Shown here piece after piece: positions 8,479-16,130 of a stretch of DNA of 64,000 nt. The DNA is from Isosphaeraceae bacterium (lineage in GTDB: Bacteria; Planctomycetota; Planctomycetia; Isosphaerales; Isosphaeraceae). The stretch spans positions 1,178,001-1,242,000 of the forward strand of contig BPJS01000001.1 of the NCBI GenBank assembly GCA_026004735.1, read 5' to 3'. The translations under genes were made by a program, and so were the position numbers. Position 1 is the stretch's first letter. Each line of letters opens with the position of its first letter. The notes beneath the pieces are model-generated. The model worked only from the letters and a program-made list of their open reading frames with translations, made no database searches and was not told the origin of the DNA.

Positions 8479-8891
8479 CGACCGATCGAAAGGGCCGGGC
8501 GAGCGGGGCGGCGGCGGCGCGGTCGAGGCCCGCGTCGAGCGGGTCGCGGTCGGCGTACTACAAAGCCTGGTTCGCCACCCTCGCCGGCTTCGCCGACCAC
8601 GGCGTTCAAACCCTCAAGCGCGCCGAGCTGGCGGTCTTCCTGCTACTGCTACGCGACACGAAGGCCGACGGCACGGCGCGGGCCGGCTTGACCGACCTCG
8701 CCACGCGCGGCGGCATGTCGAAGCGCTCCGCCATCCGGGCCGTTCAGACCCTCACCGACCGAGGCGTCATCCGGGTCGTAAGGCCCGGCGTGCGCGGCAA
8801 GGCGACCCTCTACACCGTCTTCCCGGTCGAGGTCTTTCGCAAGCTCAACCCGACCGCCGCCCGATGGCTCGACGACCTGGAAAAAGGGTGA
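8475..8891 (+). CDS. Winged-helix replication/regulatory protein
   Basis: The 138-residue protein has a disordered Ser/Arg-rich N-terminus and then a winged-helix fold: LKRAELAVFLLLLRDTK, LTDLATRGGMSKRSAIRAVQ (recognition helix region) and LTDRGVIRVVRPGVRGKATLYTVF (wing). It resembles the helix-turn-helix domains of plasmid replication proteins and of MarR/GntR-type regulators. It overlaps the ATPase gene by ATGA, and its stop codon lies in the first copy of the repeat array at 8885-8952, the arrangement expected of an initiator beside its binding sites. The initiator role is inference. Confidence 0.7.
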   Translation: MTTDRKGRASGAAAARSRPASSGSRSAYYKAWFATLAGFADHGVQTLKRAELAVFLLLLRDTKADGTARAGLTDLATRGGMSKRSAIRAVQTLTDRGVIRVVRPGVRGKATLYTVFPVEVFRKLNPTAARWLDDLEKG

Positions 8892-8952
8892 CGCTCATGT
8901 CACACTTAGGGTGACGCCGATGTCCGTTGAGGGTGACGCCGGCGTCCCCTAT
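8885..8952 (+). repeat. Iteron-like array, three direct repeats of 22-23 bp
   Basis: AGGGTGACGC begins at 8885, 8908 and 8930. Each copy continues with a half-conserved second part, so each holds a dyad: the third is the perfect 12-bp palindrome GACGCCGGCGTC, the second GACGCCGATGTC and the first GACGCTCATGTC. Spacing of 22-23 bases puts the copies on the same face of the helix. This is the layout of plasmid iterons or repressor operators. Confidence 0.65.
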
Positions 8953-8958
8953 CCCTTG

Positions 8959-8975
8959 TGCGTCTTTCAGACGCA
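8959..8975 (+). other. Small perfect hairpin beside the iteron-like array
   Basis: TGCGTCT-TTC-AGACGCA forms a 7-bp stem with a 3-base loop, 6 bases after the last iteron-like unit and 74 bases before the integrase start. It could be a terminator, an attenuator ahead of the integrase, or part of a replication origin. Confidence 0.45.
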
Positions 8976-9048
8976 TAGACGCCGGGCGCGACTCGCCGCC
9001 CCGCCCGGCGAAGGCCCTCGACCCCGGCGGCGAGAGACAGAGGGGAGA

Positions 9049-10482
9049 ATGGGGACCGTCTTCAGGAGCACCGTCACCCGCCCCGTCCCGGCGGGCGCGA
9101 CGATCACCCGCAATCGGGACGGAACCGCGATGGCGAAGTGGACGCCGCGCGGCGCCCGCCGTCCGATCACCGCCCCCGTCCGCACGCTGGCCGACGGGCG
9201 GCAGGTCATCGACCAGGAATCGGCGTACTACTTCGCTCGCTACCGCGACGCCGACGACCTAGTCGTCACCGTCTCGACCCGCTGCCGCGACCGGGCCGCC
9301 GCTGAGCAAGCCCTCGCCGACCTGGAACGCCGCGCCGAGCGGGTCAGGTCCGGCGTCATGTCCCGCGTCGAGCTGGCCGTCGCCGACCATGTCGCCGCCC
9401 CGATCCGGGGCCATATCGACGCTTACGCCGCGACGCTGGGGAACGGCCGCCACGCCTTCGACACCCGCCGCTACCTGGAACGCCTCGCCGACGCGCTGGG
9501 CTGGCGCACGCTCGCCGACCTGCGCCGCGACGATCTAGAGCTTTGGCTCGCCGACCAGGCCAAGGCCGGGCGGTCGGCACGGTCGCGGGTCGCGTTCCAG
9601 GTCGCCGCCGTCGCATTCTGTAACTGGTTGGTCGGCGTCAAGCGCCTCGCCCTCAACCCGTTCGCGCGGATGCCGAAAGCGAAGGTCGAGGCCGATCGCC
9701 GCCGAGTGCGCCGCGCCTTGACGCCGGCCGAACTGGTCCGGCTCATCCGGGCCGCGCAGGACGCCCCAGAGCGGCCGCCCTTGCATCCCGCCGAAGGGGA
9801 CGCCCCGAAGGGCCGCCGGCCGCCGGCGCGGCTCTGCGGCCGCTCTAGGGCCGCCCTGTACGCCTTCCTCGCCGGCACTGGCCTTCGGGTCGGCGAGGCC
9901 GGCAAGCTGACGGTCGGCGACCTCGCCCTCGACGGCCCTCGCCCCGGTGTCACCGTCTCGGGCCGCGTGTCGAAGAATCGCCGGGCCGCCTTCCTGCCGC
10001 TCCGCGCCGACCTGGTCGCCCTGTTGCGGGTCGAGGTCGCCGACCGCCCGCCCGACGCCCCGGTCTTCGAGATCCCCGCCGACCTGCTACGCCGCTTCTA
10101 CGCCGACGCCAAGCGGGCCGGCATCCCGAAGGCCGACGGCCGGGGCCGCCTCATCGACCTGCATGGGTTGAGGGTGACGTTCGGGACGCATCTCGCCGCC
10201 GCCGGGGTCCCGCTGGCGACCGCTCAAAAGCTCATGCGCCACGCCGACCCGAAGCTCACCGCGAACGTCTACACCGACGCCGCCCTACTCGACCTGCATG
10301 GGGCGGTTGAGGCCCTTCCGGGGGCCGCTTCGGTAGTGACTTCGGTAGTGACCTCGGTAGTGACTACCGACGGCCCGAAGGGGCATTTCGGGGCATTCCC
10401 TGGCACCGACGCGGGCGACGACGCCCTCGACGCAAGTTGCGACGGCGCAAAGAAAAACCCGGCTTTTCGCCGGGTTTCTTGA
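9049..10482 (+). CDS. Tyrosine recombinase (integrase)
   Basis: The 477-residue protein is a tyrosine site-specific recombinase. It has an N-terminal arm-binding-like region, a SAM-like core-binding domain (about 130-220), and the catalytic set Arg280 (GTGLRVGEAG), a Lys in the VSKNRRAAFLPL hairpin, His372 and Arg375 (HGLR), His398 (MRHADP) and Tyr408 (NVYTD). I chose the ATG at 9049, which has GAGGGG upstream; the frame runs open to 8911 through the repeat array and hairpin, unlikely coding. The tail after Tyr408 carries a threefold SVVT repeat encoded by DNA that also looks like arm-type sites, and its last codons form a terminator hairpin. The stop is directly followed by the attachment repeat. 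Confidence 0.92.
   Translation: MGTVFRSTVTRPVPAGATITRNRDGTAMAKWTPRGARRPITAPVRTLADGRQVIDQESAYYFARYRDADDLVVTVSTRCRDRAAAEQALADLERRAERVRSGVMSRVELAVADHVAAPIRGHIDAYAATLGNGRHAFDTRRYLERLADALGWRTLADLRRDDLELWLADQAKAGRSARSRVAFQVAAVAFCNWLVGVKRLALNPFARMPKAKVEADRRRVRRALTPAELVRLIRAAQDAPERPPLHPAEGDAPKGRRPPARLCGRSRAALYAFLAGTGLRVGEAGKLTVGDLALDGPRPGVTVSGRVSKNRRAAFLPLRADLVALLRVEVADRPPDAPVFEIPADLLRRFYADAKRAGIPKADGRGRLIDLHGLRVTFGTHLAAAGVPLATAQKLMRHADPKLTANVYTDAALLDLHGAVEALPGAASVVTSVVTSVVTTDGPKGHFGAFPGTDAGDDALDASCDGAKKNPAFRRVS
10330..10365 (+). promoter_or_regulatory. Putative integrase arm-type sites, right end (3 x 12 bp)
   Basis: Three consecutive 12-bp units of TCGGTAGTGACY occur inside the 3' end of the integrase gene, 117 bp from the right attachment repeat. 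Two related units with the same 12-bp spacing and orientation are at 3151-3174 near the left end. The unit length is a multiple of three, so the coding frame is preserved as a threefold SVVT repeat. Confidence 0.5.
10455..10477. terminator. Rho-independent terminator inside the end of the integrase gene
   Basis: AAACCCGGC and GCCGGGTTT form a perfect 9-bp stem with a 5-base loop. A-rich sequence on the left and TTTCTT on the right suit termination in both directions. It overlaps the last codons of the integrase and lies just 3' of tRNA-Gln on the other strand, so it may end both transcripts. Confidence 0.75.
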
Positions 10483-10529
10483 GAGCTGGGGAACTAGGAT
10501 TCGAACCTAGACTAACTGATCCAGAGTCA
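10483..10529 (-). repeat. Integrase-proximal attachment-site copy inside tRNA-Gln
   Basis: This is the second copy of the 47-bp repeat. It covers tRNA-Gln nucleotides 28-71 plus 3 bases beyond the 3' end. Because the repeat rebuilds the tRNA 3' end, integration leaves a functional tRNA gene here. The integrase stop codon is at 10480-10482, immediately before it. Confidence 0.92.
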
Positions 10530-10556
10530 GTCGTGCTACCGTTACACCATTCCCCA
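10486..10556 (-). tRNA. tRNA-Gln (anticodon CTG)
   Basis: Read on the minus strand, the 71 bases start TGGGGAA and end TTCCCCA plus discriminator G, giving a 7-bp acceptor stem. The anticodon arm has CTGA/TCAG stems around the loop CTCTGGA (anticodon CTG, for codon CAG). The T arm carries GGTTCGAATCC within a good stem. CCA is not encoded (GCTC follows). UGGGG at the 5' end is typical of glutamine tRNAs. It is the integration target of the element. Confidence 0.92.
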
Positions 10557-11949
10557 AAATGAGCTGATAGGATTTAAATTACCCGCTGCCGCCAAAACTT
10601 CGCAAGGGCAACCGCACTTCGGAGGTATACGGTTTTTGCCGTCCGGGCTGTCGAACGATTTTTTCGGTTCGGGCAATCTGTTGCGTCCGGCGCGAAGTAC
10701 CCTGCGCCCTGGTCGGGGTGCAGCCGGTGACCATCGGGTCAGACCGAGCCGACGCATGATCAGTCCCCGGTTCTCCTCGGCATCGCTTCGTGCTCGCTGC
10801 GGCAGGCAAGCCGTCGCCCGGCCGCGCGCGACGTCGCGGGCCGCTCCAGACGGCTCGGGCCGGAGGCACGGCACTTCTGGCAGTTGTGCCGCTTCGAGCC
10901 AGGTCAGTCGCAGTGGAGTAGCGTCGGTGGAGACTGACTATCGGTCTGCGGACTGCGAATCTGGCTCGACCGGCCCGGTGGCGACAGCCGCTTGTCGCCT
11001 TAGGGGCAAGCTGTTTTCGGTGGCAGTCGCTCAAGCCGGTAGGACGGGACTCCCTTGTTTGCGGATCAACCCAGCGCGTGGGATTCAACGATCGGCCAAG
11101 CGCGCTCCGACCAATCGGGATCGGAGCCGAGCCTTACCGACACCGTTTCGCTGCATTCGACCTCCGCCCAGAATCGCTGGCTGACGAGCTGGCCGACGCC
11201 GGATGCCGCTCCACGCTCATCAAAATCTCAACGGCCGCCGTGTAGGAAGACGGGGGCAGGCCGCGTCGTAGGCGAGCCTTCCGCCTCCCGTCGGCGAGGA
11301 TCTTCGTAGCACCGGCCAACTTCCGGGGCGGTGTTTCCACGTTGTGAAGCGGATCAGACCCTGAGCGACTCGTAGGGTTCCGATCGGGCCGATTCCAAGC
11401 AGGAGCGGATCGCGGCGTTTTCATGGTCATCAGACTGGACGGGTTCGCCCGTCGAGCCGTGTGAACGGATCAAAACGCCCTGGCGCGGCACGGGGAGACC
11501 TCGAAGGACTGCGAGAGCGGCCTTCGCCCCATCGGCGTGATGGCGACTTCTGGCGGGCGACGCCCACGGCCATCCAGACCAGGCTTCTGAATCGAGTTGC
11601 ATCAGGTTGATGAGCGGCGCCGTGTTGGCCATGATCGTGCTGTATGACGTCGTGGCTCAAATCCTTCGGACCTGGATGGTATTGGAAACGTTTGTCTTCC
11701 AGCTTGGAACGGACAAGGCGAACCTGCCAAAATGCCCTGATCGGCAAACCGCTGGGGTCTGAGATTCTTCCGGGCGGAATGGCTCATCCTGGCACGCGTT
11801 GACGTTTGCGGCTCCCGGACTGGTCAAGTCATCGGGCCTGAACGCGGCCGTGTCGGCAACGGGGTTCACACCGGCCCGCAGACCGGTCCACGACCGACAG
11901 ACTCGAGGCTGGCATCCCACGCTCAGATCGTTCGACCGGGAGGATCTCG
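10557..11949. other. Gene-poor region upstream of tRNA-Gln
   Basis: About 1.4 kb without a gene I can support. Frames of up to 169 codons exist on both strands, but they are rich in Arg, Ser and Pro and match nothing I recognise. Composition is less GC-biased than in neighbouring genes and short patches look partly coding (for example a minus-strand frame at 11354-11632), so decayed gene remnants are possible. It also contains the upstream region of tRNA-Gln and of the gene at 11950. Confidence 0.5.
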
Positions 11950-12948
11950 ATGAACGCTTCTCTGCCGATCCTGCTGCTGCCGATCGGGGCTGCTCTGATT
12001 GCCGTCGTCTCGGGCCGAACCAGCGCACCATCGCCGAAGCCTCAGCCGACCGTGACCAAAATCTGGGACCAGGCCCCGCACAACGCCTTCACCGATTTGA
12101 TTCGCTTTGAAGGCCGCTGGTTCTGCGTCTTCCGCGAGGGGAAAGGCCATGTCTCCCCCGATGGTGCGCTTCGTGTGATCACCTCGAGCGACGGATTGAT
12201 CTGGGAATCGGCCGCCCTGATCACTTCGGAGAACTCCGACCTGCGCGATCCCAAGATCTGTGTGACGCCGGATGGGCAGTTGATGCTGTACGCCGCGGAG
12301 GCGTTGCACGACCGATCCCAGTACAGCCATCAATCGCTTGCCTGGTTCTCCCGAGATGGCCGCCACTGGAGTCAAGCCCACCGCATCGGCGATCCGGACT
12401 TTTGGATCTGGCGCATCACCTGGCACAACGGGACCGCCTACGGCATCGGCTACGGCTGTGGCCCGGATCAATCGATTCGGCTCTACAGGAGCCGGGACGG
12501 CAAGACGTTTGAGACGCTGGTCGAGCGACTCTACGATGTGGGCTACCCGAATGAGTCCTCGATGGTGTTTGAGCGCGACACGGCTTACTGCCTGCTGCGG
12601 CGCGATGGTCATCCATCATCGGCCCTGCTAGGCGTGTCCCAGGCCCCATTCACCCAGTGGGAATGGAAGGATCTGGGAGTGCGGATCGGTGGGCCGCACC
12701 TGATCCGATTGTCGAACCGGAAGTGGGTTGCGGCGGTGCGACTGTCGGATCAAAGGGCGCGAACCGCACTGTGCTGGATCGATCCTGAAGCGGGCACTCT
12801 GACTGAGTTCCTCGAACTGCCCTCGGGCGGCGACACCAGTTACGCCGGTCTGGTGGAATATCGGAAGGAGCTTTGGATCAGCTACTACTCGTCGCACGAG
12901 GGCAAGTCGTCGATCTATCTGGCCCGCGTGCCCGTCGAAGAGCCGTAA
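11950..12948 (+). CDS. Exported sialidase-like (BNR repeat) protein
   Basis: The 332-residue protein starts with a hydrophobic signal (ILLLPIGAALIAVVSG) and continues as a six-bladed-propeller-like protein of the sialidase/BNR superfamily. It has repeated S-x-D-G-x-x-W/F strands (SSDGLIWE, SRDGRHWS, SRDGKTFE), FREGKGHVSPDG and NESSMVFERDTAYCLLRRDG. Similar planctomycete proteins are annotated as exo-alpha-sialidase-like; whether this one cleaves sialic acid is unknown. A clear GGAGG stands 6 bases before the ATG. No gene follows closely downstream. Confidence 0.75.
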   Translation: MNASLPILLLPIGAALIAVVSGRTSAPSPKPQPTVTKIWDQAPHNAFTDLIRFEGRWFCVFREGKGHVSPDGALRVITSSDGLIWESAALITSENSDLRDPKICVTPDGQLMLYAAEALHDRSQYSHQSLAWFSRDGRHWSQAHRIGDPDFWIWRITWHNGTAYGIGYGCGPDQSIRLYRSRDGKTFETLVERLYDVGYPNESSMVFERDTAYCLLRRDGHPSSALLGVSQAPFTQWEWKDLGVRIGGPHLIRLSNRKWVAAVRLSDQRARTALCWIDPEAGTLTEFLELPSGGDTSYAGLVEYRKELWISYYSSHEGKSSIYLARVPVEEP

Positions 12949-13546
12949 AGCAGTGTCAGTTCCTGCCGCGGGCGATTCCCAGAGTGCGACGCGCACAGGA
13001 GCGGGCCGAATGGGAGCCGCAATGGTCTGAGGCAGTCGTCGGGTTGAGCCGAGGTGGGGCCGTGGCCCGTCGGGGTGACAGTGGTTCTGCGAAGCTCGCC
13101 GCTTCTTCGAACCGGAGCCGGAGCTGGCCTGCTCGATCGGGTCGCGCTGGGTGCGCGGTTGCTTCTGGTCCTGACGCGCGTCTTCGCGGGTCTTGAGCGG
13201 CCGGTAGGGACGAGTGGGGACGACGGTCGCGTGCGGTAAGCGACTCTCCTCGTAGGTCCTTCCTGGACGTGCGGCCGATGCCCCGGCCGGGGATGCAGGA
13301 ACCGGGGTTCCGCAGTTGCCGACCGACCCCAAAATGTCGATGAGGGCCACGGATATTCGAGGAAGGAGCGTTGCTCCGTGAGCCGAGGACAGCCTGGTTC
13401 GCCACGCCGAGCAGGCCGCTCAGGCTCTTCGGGTCGAGTGGGAATCGCGCGAACCGGTCCGGACGGGGGAGTGTCTTGCCGGGGTTGGGTTGTGTTGTGG
13501 GTGGGTGCGTTGGGGTTGGCAGGCCCGCGCCAGAGGGGAGGGCGAC
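12949..13546. other. Intergenic region without a supported gene
   Basis: About 600 bases between the sialidase-like gene and the MATE gene. Long frames on the minus strand are out-of-frame continuations of shadows of the two flanking genes and have unnatural Arg/Pro-rich composition. I see no RNA gene or clear promoter. Confidence 0.45.
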
Positions 13547-14965
13547 GTGACTGGCTCGATCATGATGGGGGAGGAGGTTTCTGGGAGCGGCACGTTCATG
13601 GGCGAGTTGGGTCCGACGGTGCGGCTGGCGGGGCCGGTGGTGCTGGCCGAGCTGGGCTGGATGGCGATGGGTGTGGTGGATCTGGTGATGGTGGGGGCGT
13701 TGGGTGCCGATTCGATCGCCGCGGTCGGGCTGGGCAATGTGATGTACTTTGCGGTGGCGGTGGCGGGGATTGGGATGCTTCTGGGGCTGGACGCGCTGGT
13801 GTCGCAGGCGTTTGGCGCCGGGCGGATCGACCAATGCCATCGTTGGCTGGTTCAGGCGTGCTGGTTGTCGGTCGTAATGGCGGTTCCGGTGGTGGGATTG
13901 AACCTGGCGCTGATTCCGTGGCTGGGGAATTGGGGGGTTGCGCCCGAGGTCGCGGCGTTGGCGGGGGAGTATCTGGGCGTGCTCAGTTGGGGGACAGTGC
14001 CCCTGTTTCTCTATTTTGCGGTGCGACGGTATCTCCAGGCGATGAATCGGGTGGGTGTGGCGATGGCGACGCTGTTGGGGGCGAATCTACTTAACGCGGG
14101 GCTGAACTGGGTGCTGATCCACGGTGCGCTGGGGCTTCCGGCGTTGGGGGTGGTTGGGTCGGCGTGGTCGACGGTGATGGGCCGGGTGGCGATGTTCGCC
14201 GCGCTGGCGGCGTATGCGGTCTGGCATTCGAGGCGGCACGGGACGGGGTTGGAGGCGACACCGCGGGCGATCGATCTGAAGGCCCAGCGGCGGATGGTGG
14301 GATTGGGTTGGCCTGCGGCGATCCAGCTTTTGCTGGAAGTTGGGGTGTTTGCGATCGCGGCAGTCTTGGCGGGTCGGCTCGGCTCCGCGGAATTGGCGGC
14401 GCATGAGGTGGTTCTGAACGCGGCGAGCGTGACGTTCATGGTGCCGCTCGGAGTTGCGCAGGCGGGGGCGGTGCGGGTGGGTCAGGCGATTGGGCGTCGG
14501 GATCGAGCCGGGGCCGCGCGGGCAGGCTGGGCGGCTTTGCTGCTGGGCGGGGGGTTCATGGCCTGCATGGGGGTTGTGTTCCTCACGGTGCCGCGGCCAA
14601 TCCTGGAGGTGTTCACGCGGGAGAGCGAGGTGATCCGGGTCGCGTTGCCGCTGTTGGCGGCAGCGGCGGCGTTTCAGTTGTTTGACGGCTTGCAAGTCGT
14701 GGCCGGTGGCGCACTGCGTGGGACGGGCGACACGCGTACGCCACTGCTGGCCAATCTGGCGGCGCACTGGACGATCGGGCTGCCGGTGGGCTACGTGCTC
14801 GCGTTCCCGATGGGACGGGGGCTGGTCGGGCTCTGGATCGGGTTGGCGGTAGGCTTGATCTGCGTCGGTGTGTTCCTGGTGGGGTCGTGGGCGTGGACGG
14901 TGGGGCGATGGCGGAACGGCGATCCCAAGCCAGGAGAGCTCGAACACCAGCCGGTCAACTCGTGA
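13547..14965 (+). CDS. MATE family efflux transporter
   Basis: The 472-residue membrane protein has the twelve hydrophobic segments of the MATE family in two homologous halves: LAGPVVLAELGWMAMGVVDLVMVG in the first half and GWPAAIQLLLEVGVFAIAAVLAG in the second. The GALGADSIAAVGLGN and RLGSAELAAHEVVLNAAS motifs are the typical family signatures. It would export drugs or metabolites in exchange for Na+ or H+. I chose the GTG at 13547, preceded by GGGAGGG; an ATG at 13562 is an alternative. A strong hairpin at 15090-15134 lies downstream, before the convergent FKBP gene. Confidence 0.88.
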   Translation: MTGSIMMGEEVSGSGTFMGELGPTVRLAGPVVLAELGWMAMGVVDLVMVGALGADSIAAVGLGNVMYFAVAVAGIGMLLGLDALVSQAFGAGRIDQCHRWLVQACWLSVVMAVPVVGLNLALIPWLGNWGVAPEVAALAGEYLGVLSWGTVPLFLYFAVRRYLQAMNRVGVAMATLLGANLLNAGLNWVLIHGALGLPALGVVGSAWSTVMGRVAMFAALAAYAVWHSRRHGTGLEATPRAIDLKAQRRMVGLGWPAAIQLLLEVGVFAIAAVLAGRLGSAELAAHEVVLNAASVTFMVPLGVAQAGAVRVGQAIGRRDRAGAARAGWAALLLGGGFMACMGVVFLTVPRPILEVFTRESEVIRVALPLLAAAAAFQLFDGLQVVAGGALRGTGDTRTPLLANLAAHWTIGLPVGYVLAFPMGRGLVGLWIGLAVGLICVGVFLVGSWAWTVGRWRNGDPKPGELEHQPVNS

Positions 14966-15288
14966 AGCGGCCGTCCCGAGCCGCCTTGTCGCGGAGTGGC
15001 TGCAGGATCTGCGACGCCGCGATTGATACGTTCCGAGGTTAGGCGGCCCAAATACCGTGCGGAAAGAACGGCTCGACTCAAGCGGAGGTCACAAGCCTCG
15101 AAGGGCACCGCGGCGTACCCTTCGAGGCCTTGTGCGGCGAGCCATAGGTTCTGCGGGCCGGCGCGGACGGAGCGTCAGGAACCGCAATCGCGCCGGTGTC
15201 TGCGGACAGGATCAGGCCGTTCGATGCCGATAGCCCGGGGTGGGCGGGTTTGGCCGAGAGCGGCCGGCCTGGCAGCAGGATGTGGAGA
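14966..15288. other. Intergenic region between convergent genes, contains a hairpin
   Basis: About 320 bases between the MATE gene and the FKBP gene, which are read toward each other. No gene is supported. The only clear structure is the long inverted repeat at 15090-15134, listed separately. Confidence 0.5.
15090..15134. terminator. Long hairpin between convergent genes
   Basis: The arms 15090-15105 and 15118-15134 pair over 16 positions with one bulged C; the inner 10 bp (CCTCGAAGGG / CCCTTCGAGG) are perfect and the loop is 12 bases. It lies between two genes transcribed toward each other and may terminate both. No T tract follows, so a mobile repeat is an alternative. Confidence 0.55.
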
Positions 15289-15999
15289 TTACTTGACGAC
15301 GTCGAGCAGCTCGATGTCGAAGACGAGGACGGCGTTGGGTCCAATTTGGCCGCCGGGGGCGCCGCGTTCGCCGTAGGCGAGATTGGCGGGGATGACGAGC
15401 TGGATCTTGCCGCCGGGTTTGATGAGCTGGAGGCCCTCGGTCCAGCCGGGGATGACGCCGTTGAGCGGAAAGACGGCGGGTTCGTTACGGGCGTAGGAGC
15501 TGTCGAACTCGGTTCCGTCGATGAGGGTGCCGCGGTAGTGGACGCGGACGGTGTCGGTGGCCTTGGGGGATTCGCCCTTGCCAGGCTCGATGATCTTATA
15601 CTGGAGGCCCGAGGCGGTGGTTTTGACGCCGGGTTTGGCCTTATTGGCGTCGAGGAAGGCTTGGCCCTCTTTGAGGTTTTTTTCGCTGGCGGCGCGGGCT
15701 TTGGCTTGCTGGCGCTCGGCGAAGGCAGTGGAGAAGGCCTGCATGGTGGCCTCGGCCTCCTGCTCGGAGAGCCGCGGTTTGGCGCCGGTGAGGGCGTCGC
15801 GGAGACCCTGGAGCAGAAGCTCGGTGTCGAGGTCGACGTCCTGTTCCTTGAGGTTGCGTCCCAGGCTCAAACCGATGACGTAGCTGGCTCGTTGTTCGAG
15901 GCTGAGGGCGTTGGGAGTGTTTGGGGAATCCTGGGCGGTGGCGATCCCGCTGACGGTCGGGCTAAATAGGGCCAGAGCGGTGAGGAGGCGGAGGGTCAT
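15289..15999 (-). CDS. FKBP-type peptidyl-prolyl cis-trans isomerase, exported
   Basis: The 236-residue protein has a signal peptide (LLTALALFSPTVSGIATAQ), an N-terminal helical domain of the FkpA/Mip type (SYVIGLSLGRNLKEQDVDLD, then a long charged helix) and a C-terminal FKBP domain. The latter shows TVRVHYRGTLIDGTEFDSSY, VIPGWTEGL and IPANLAYGERG, the usual active-site residues. It would act as a folding catalyst and chaperone outside the cytoplasm. The ATG at 15999 has GGGAG upstream; the frame extends 6 codons further only to a TTG. Confidence 0.92.
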   Translation of the reverse strand: MTLRLLTALALFSPTVSGIATAQDSPNTPNALSLEQRASYVIGLSLGRNLKEQDVDLDTELLLQGLRDALTGAKPRLSEQEAEATMQAFSTAFAERQQAKARAASEKNLKEGQAFLDANKAKPGVKTTASGLQYKIIEPGKGESPKATDTVRVHYRGTLIDGTEFDSSYARNEPAVFPLNGVIPGWTEGLQLIKPGGKIQLVIPANLAYGERGAPGGQIGPNAVLVFDIELLDVVK

Positions 16000-16130
16000 A
16001 AGGCTCCCGTTGGGCAAGGAGGGAGCGGCCCTGTGCGACGCTCGGCGGCGCGAGGCAGGGCCGCGGAGGGTAAGATCGGTGGATTATAGCGGATGGCCGG
16101 CAAAGGGACAGGCCGAACGGAGGCCGAGAC

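Larger units (their letters stand above)
3049..10529 (+). mobile_element. Integrated genetic element in tRNA-Gln(CTG), satellite- or plasmid-like
   Basis: A 7.48-kb block is flanked by perfect 47-bp direct repeats (3049-3095 and 10483-10529). The right copy is part of an intact tRNA-Gln gene; the left copy is the displaced 3' end of that gene. Inside are only plus-strand genes: left-end genes of unknown function, an AlpA-like gene, a winged-helix gene, a DUF669-like gene, an AEP primase, a RecA-fold ATPase, a second winged-helix gene, a repeat array and a tyrosine integrase next to the right repeat. I recognise no capsid, portal, terminase, relaxase or type IV secretion gene. The set int + alpA + primase resembles phage-inducible chromosomal islands. 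A self-replicating integrative plasmid is the alternative. Confidence 0.9.

Noticed and set aside
8885..8952. CRISPR-like reading of the three repeats
   Set aside because: Only three short, degenerate units at 22-23-bp period with no unique spacers and no cas genes.
8911..9048. Upstream extension of the integrase to a GTG at 8911
   Set aside because: It would code through the iteron-like repeats and hairpin; the ATG at 9049 has a strong GAGGGG and fits the usual integrase N-terminus.
12956..13840. 294-codon minus-strand frame over the intergenic gap and MATE gene
   Set aside because: His/Arg/Pro-rich, mostly antisense to the MATE gene, and no supporting motif or ribosome binding site.
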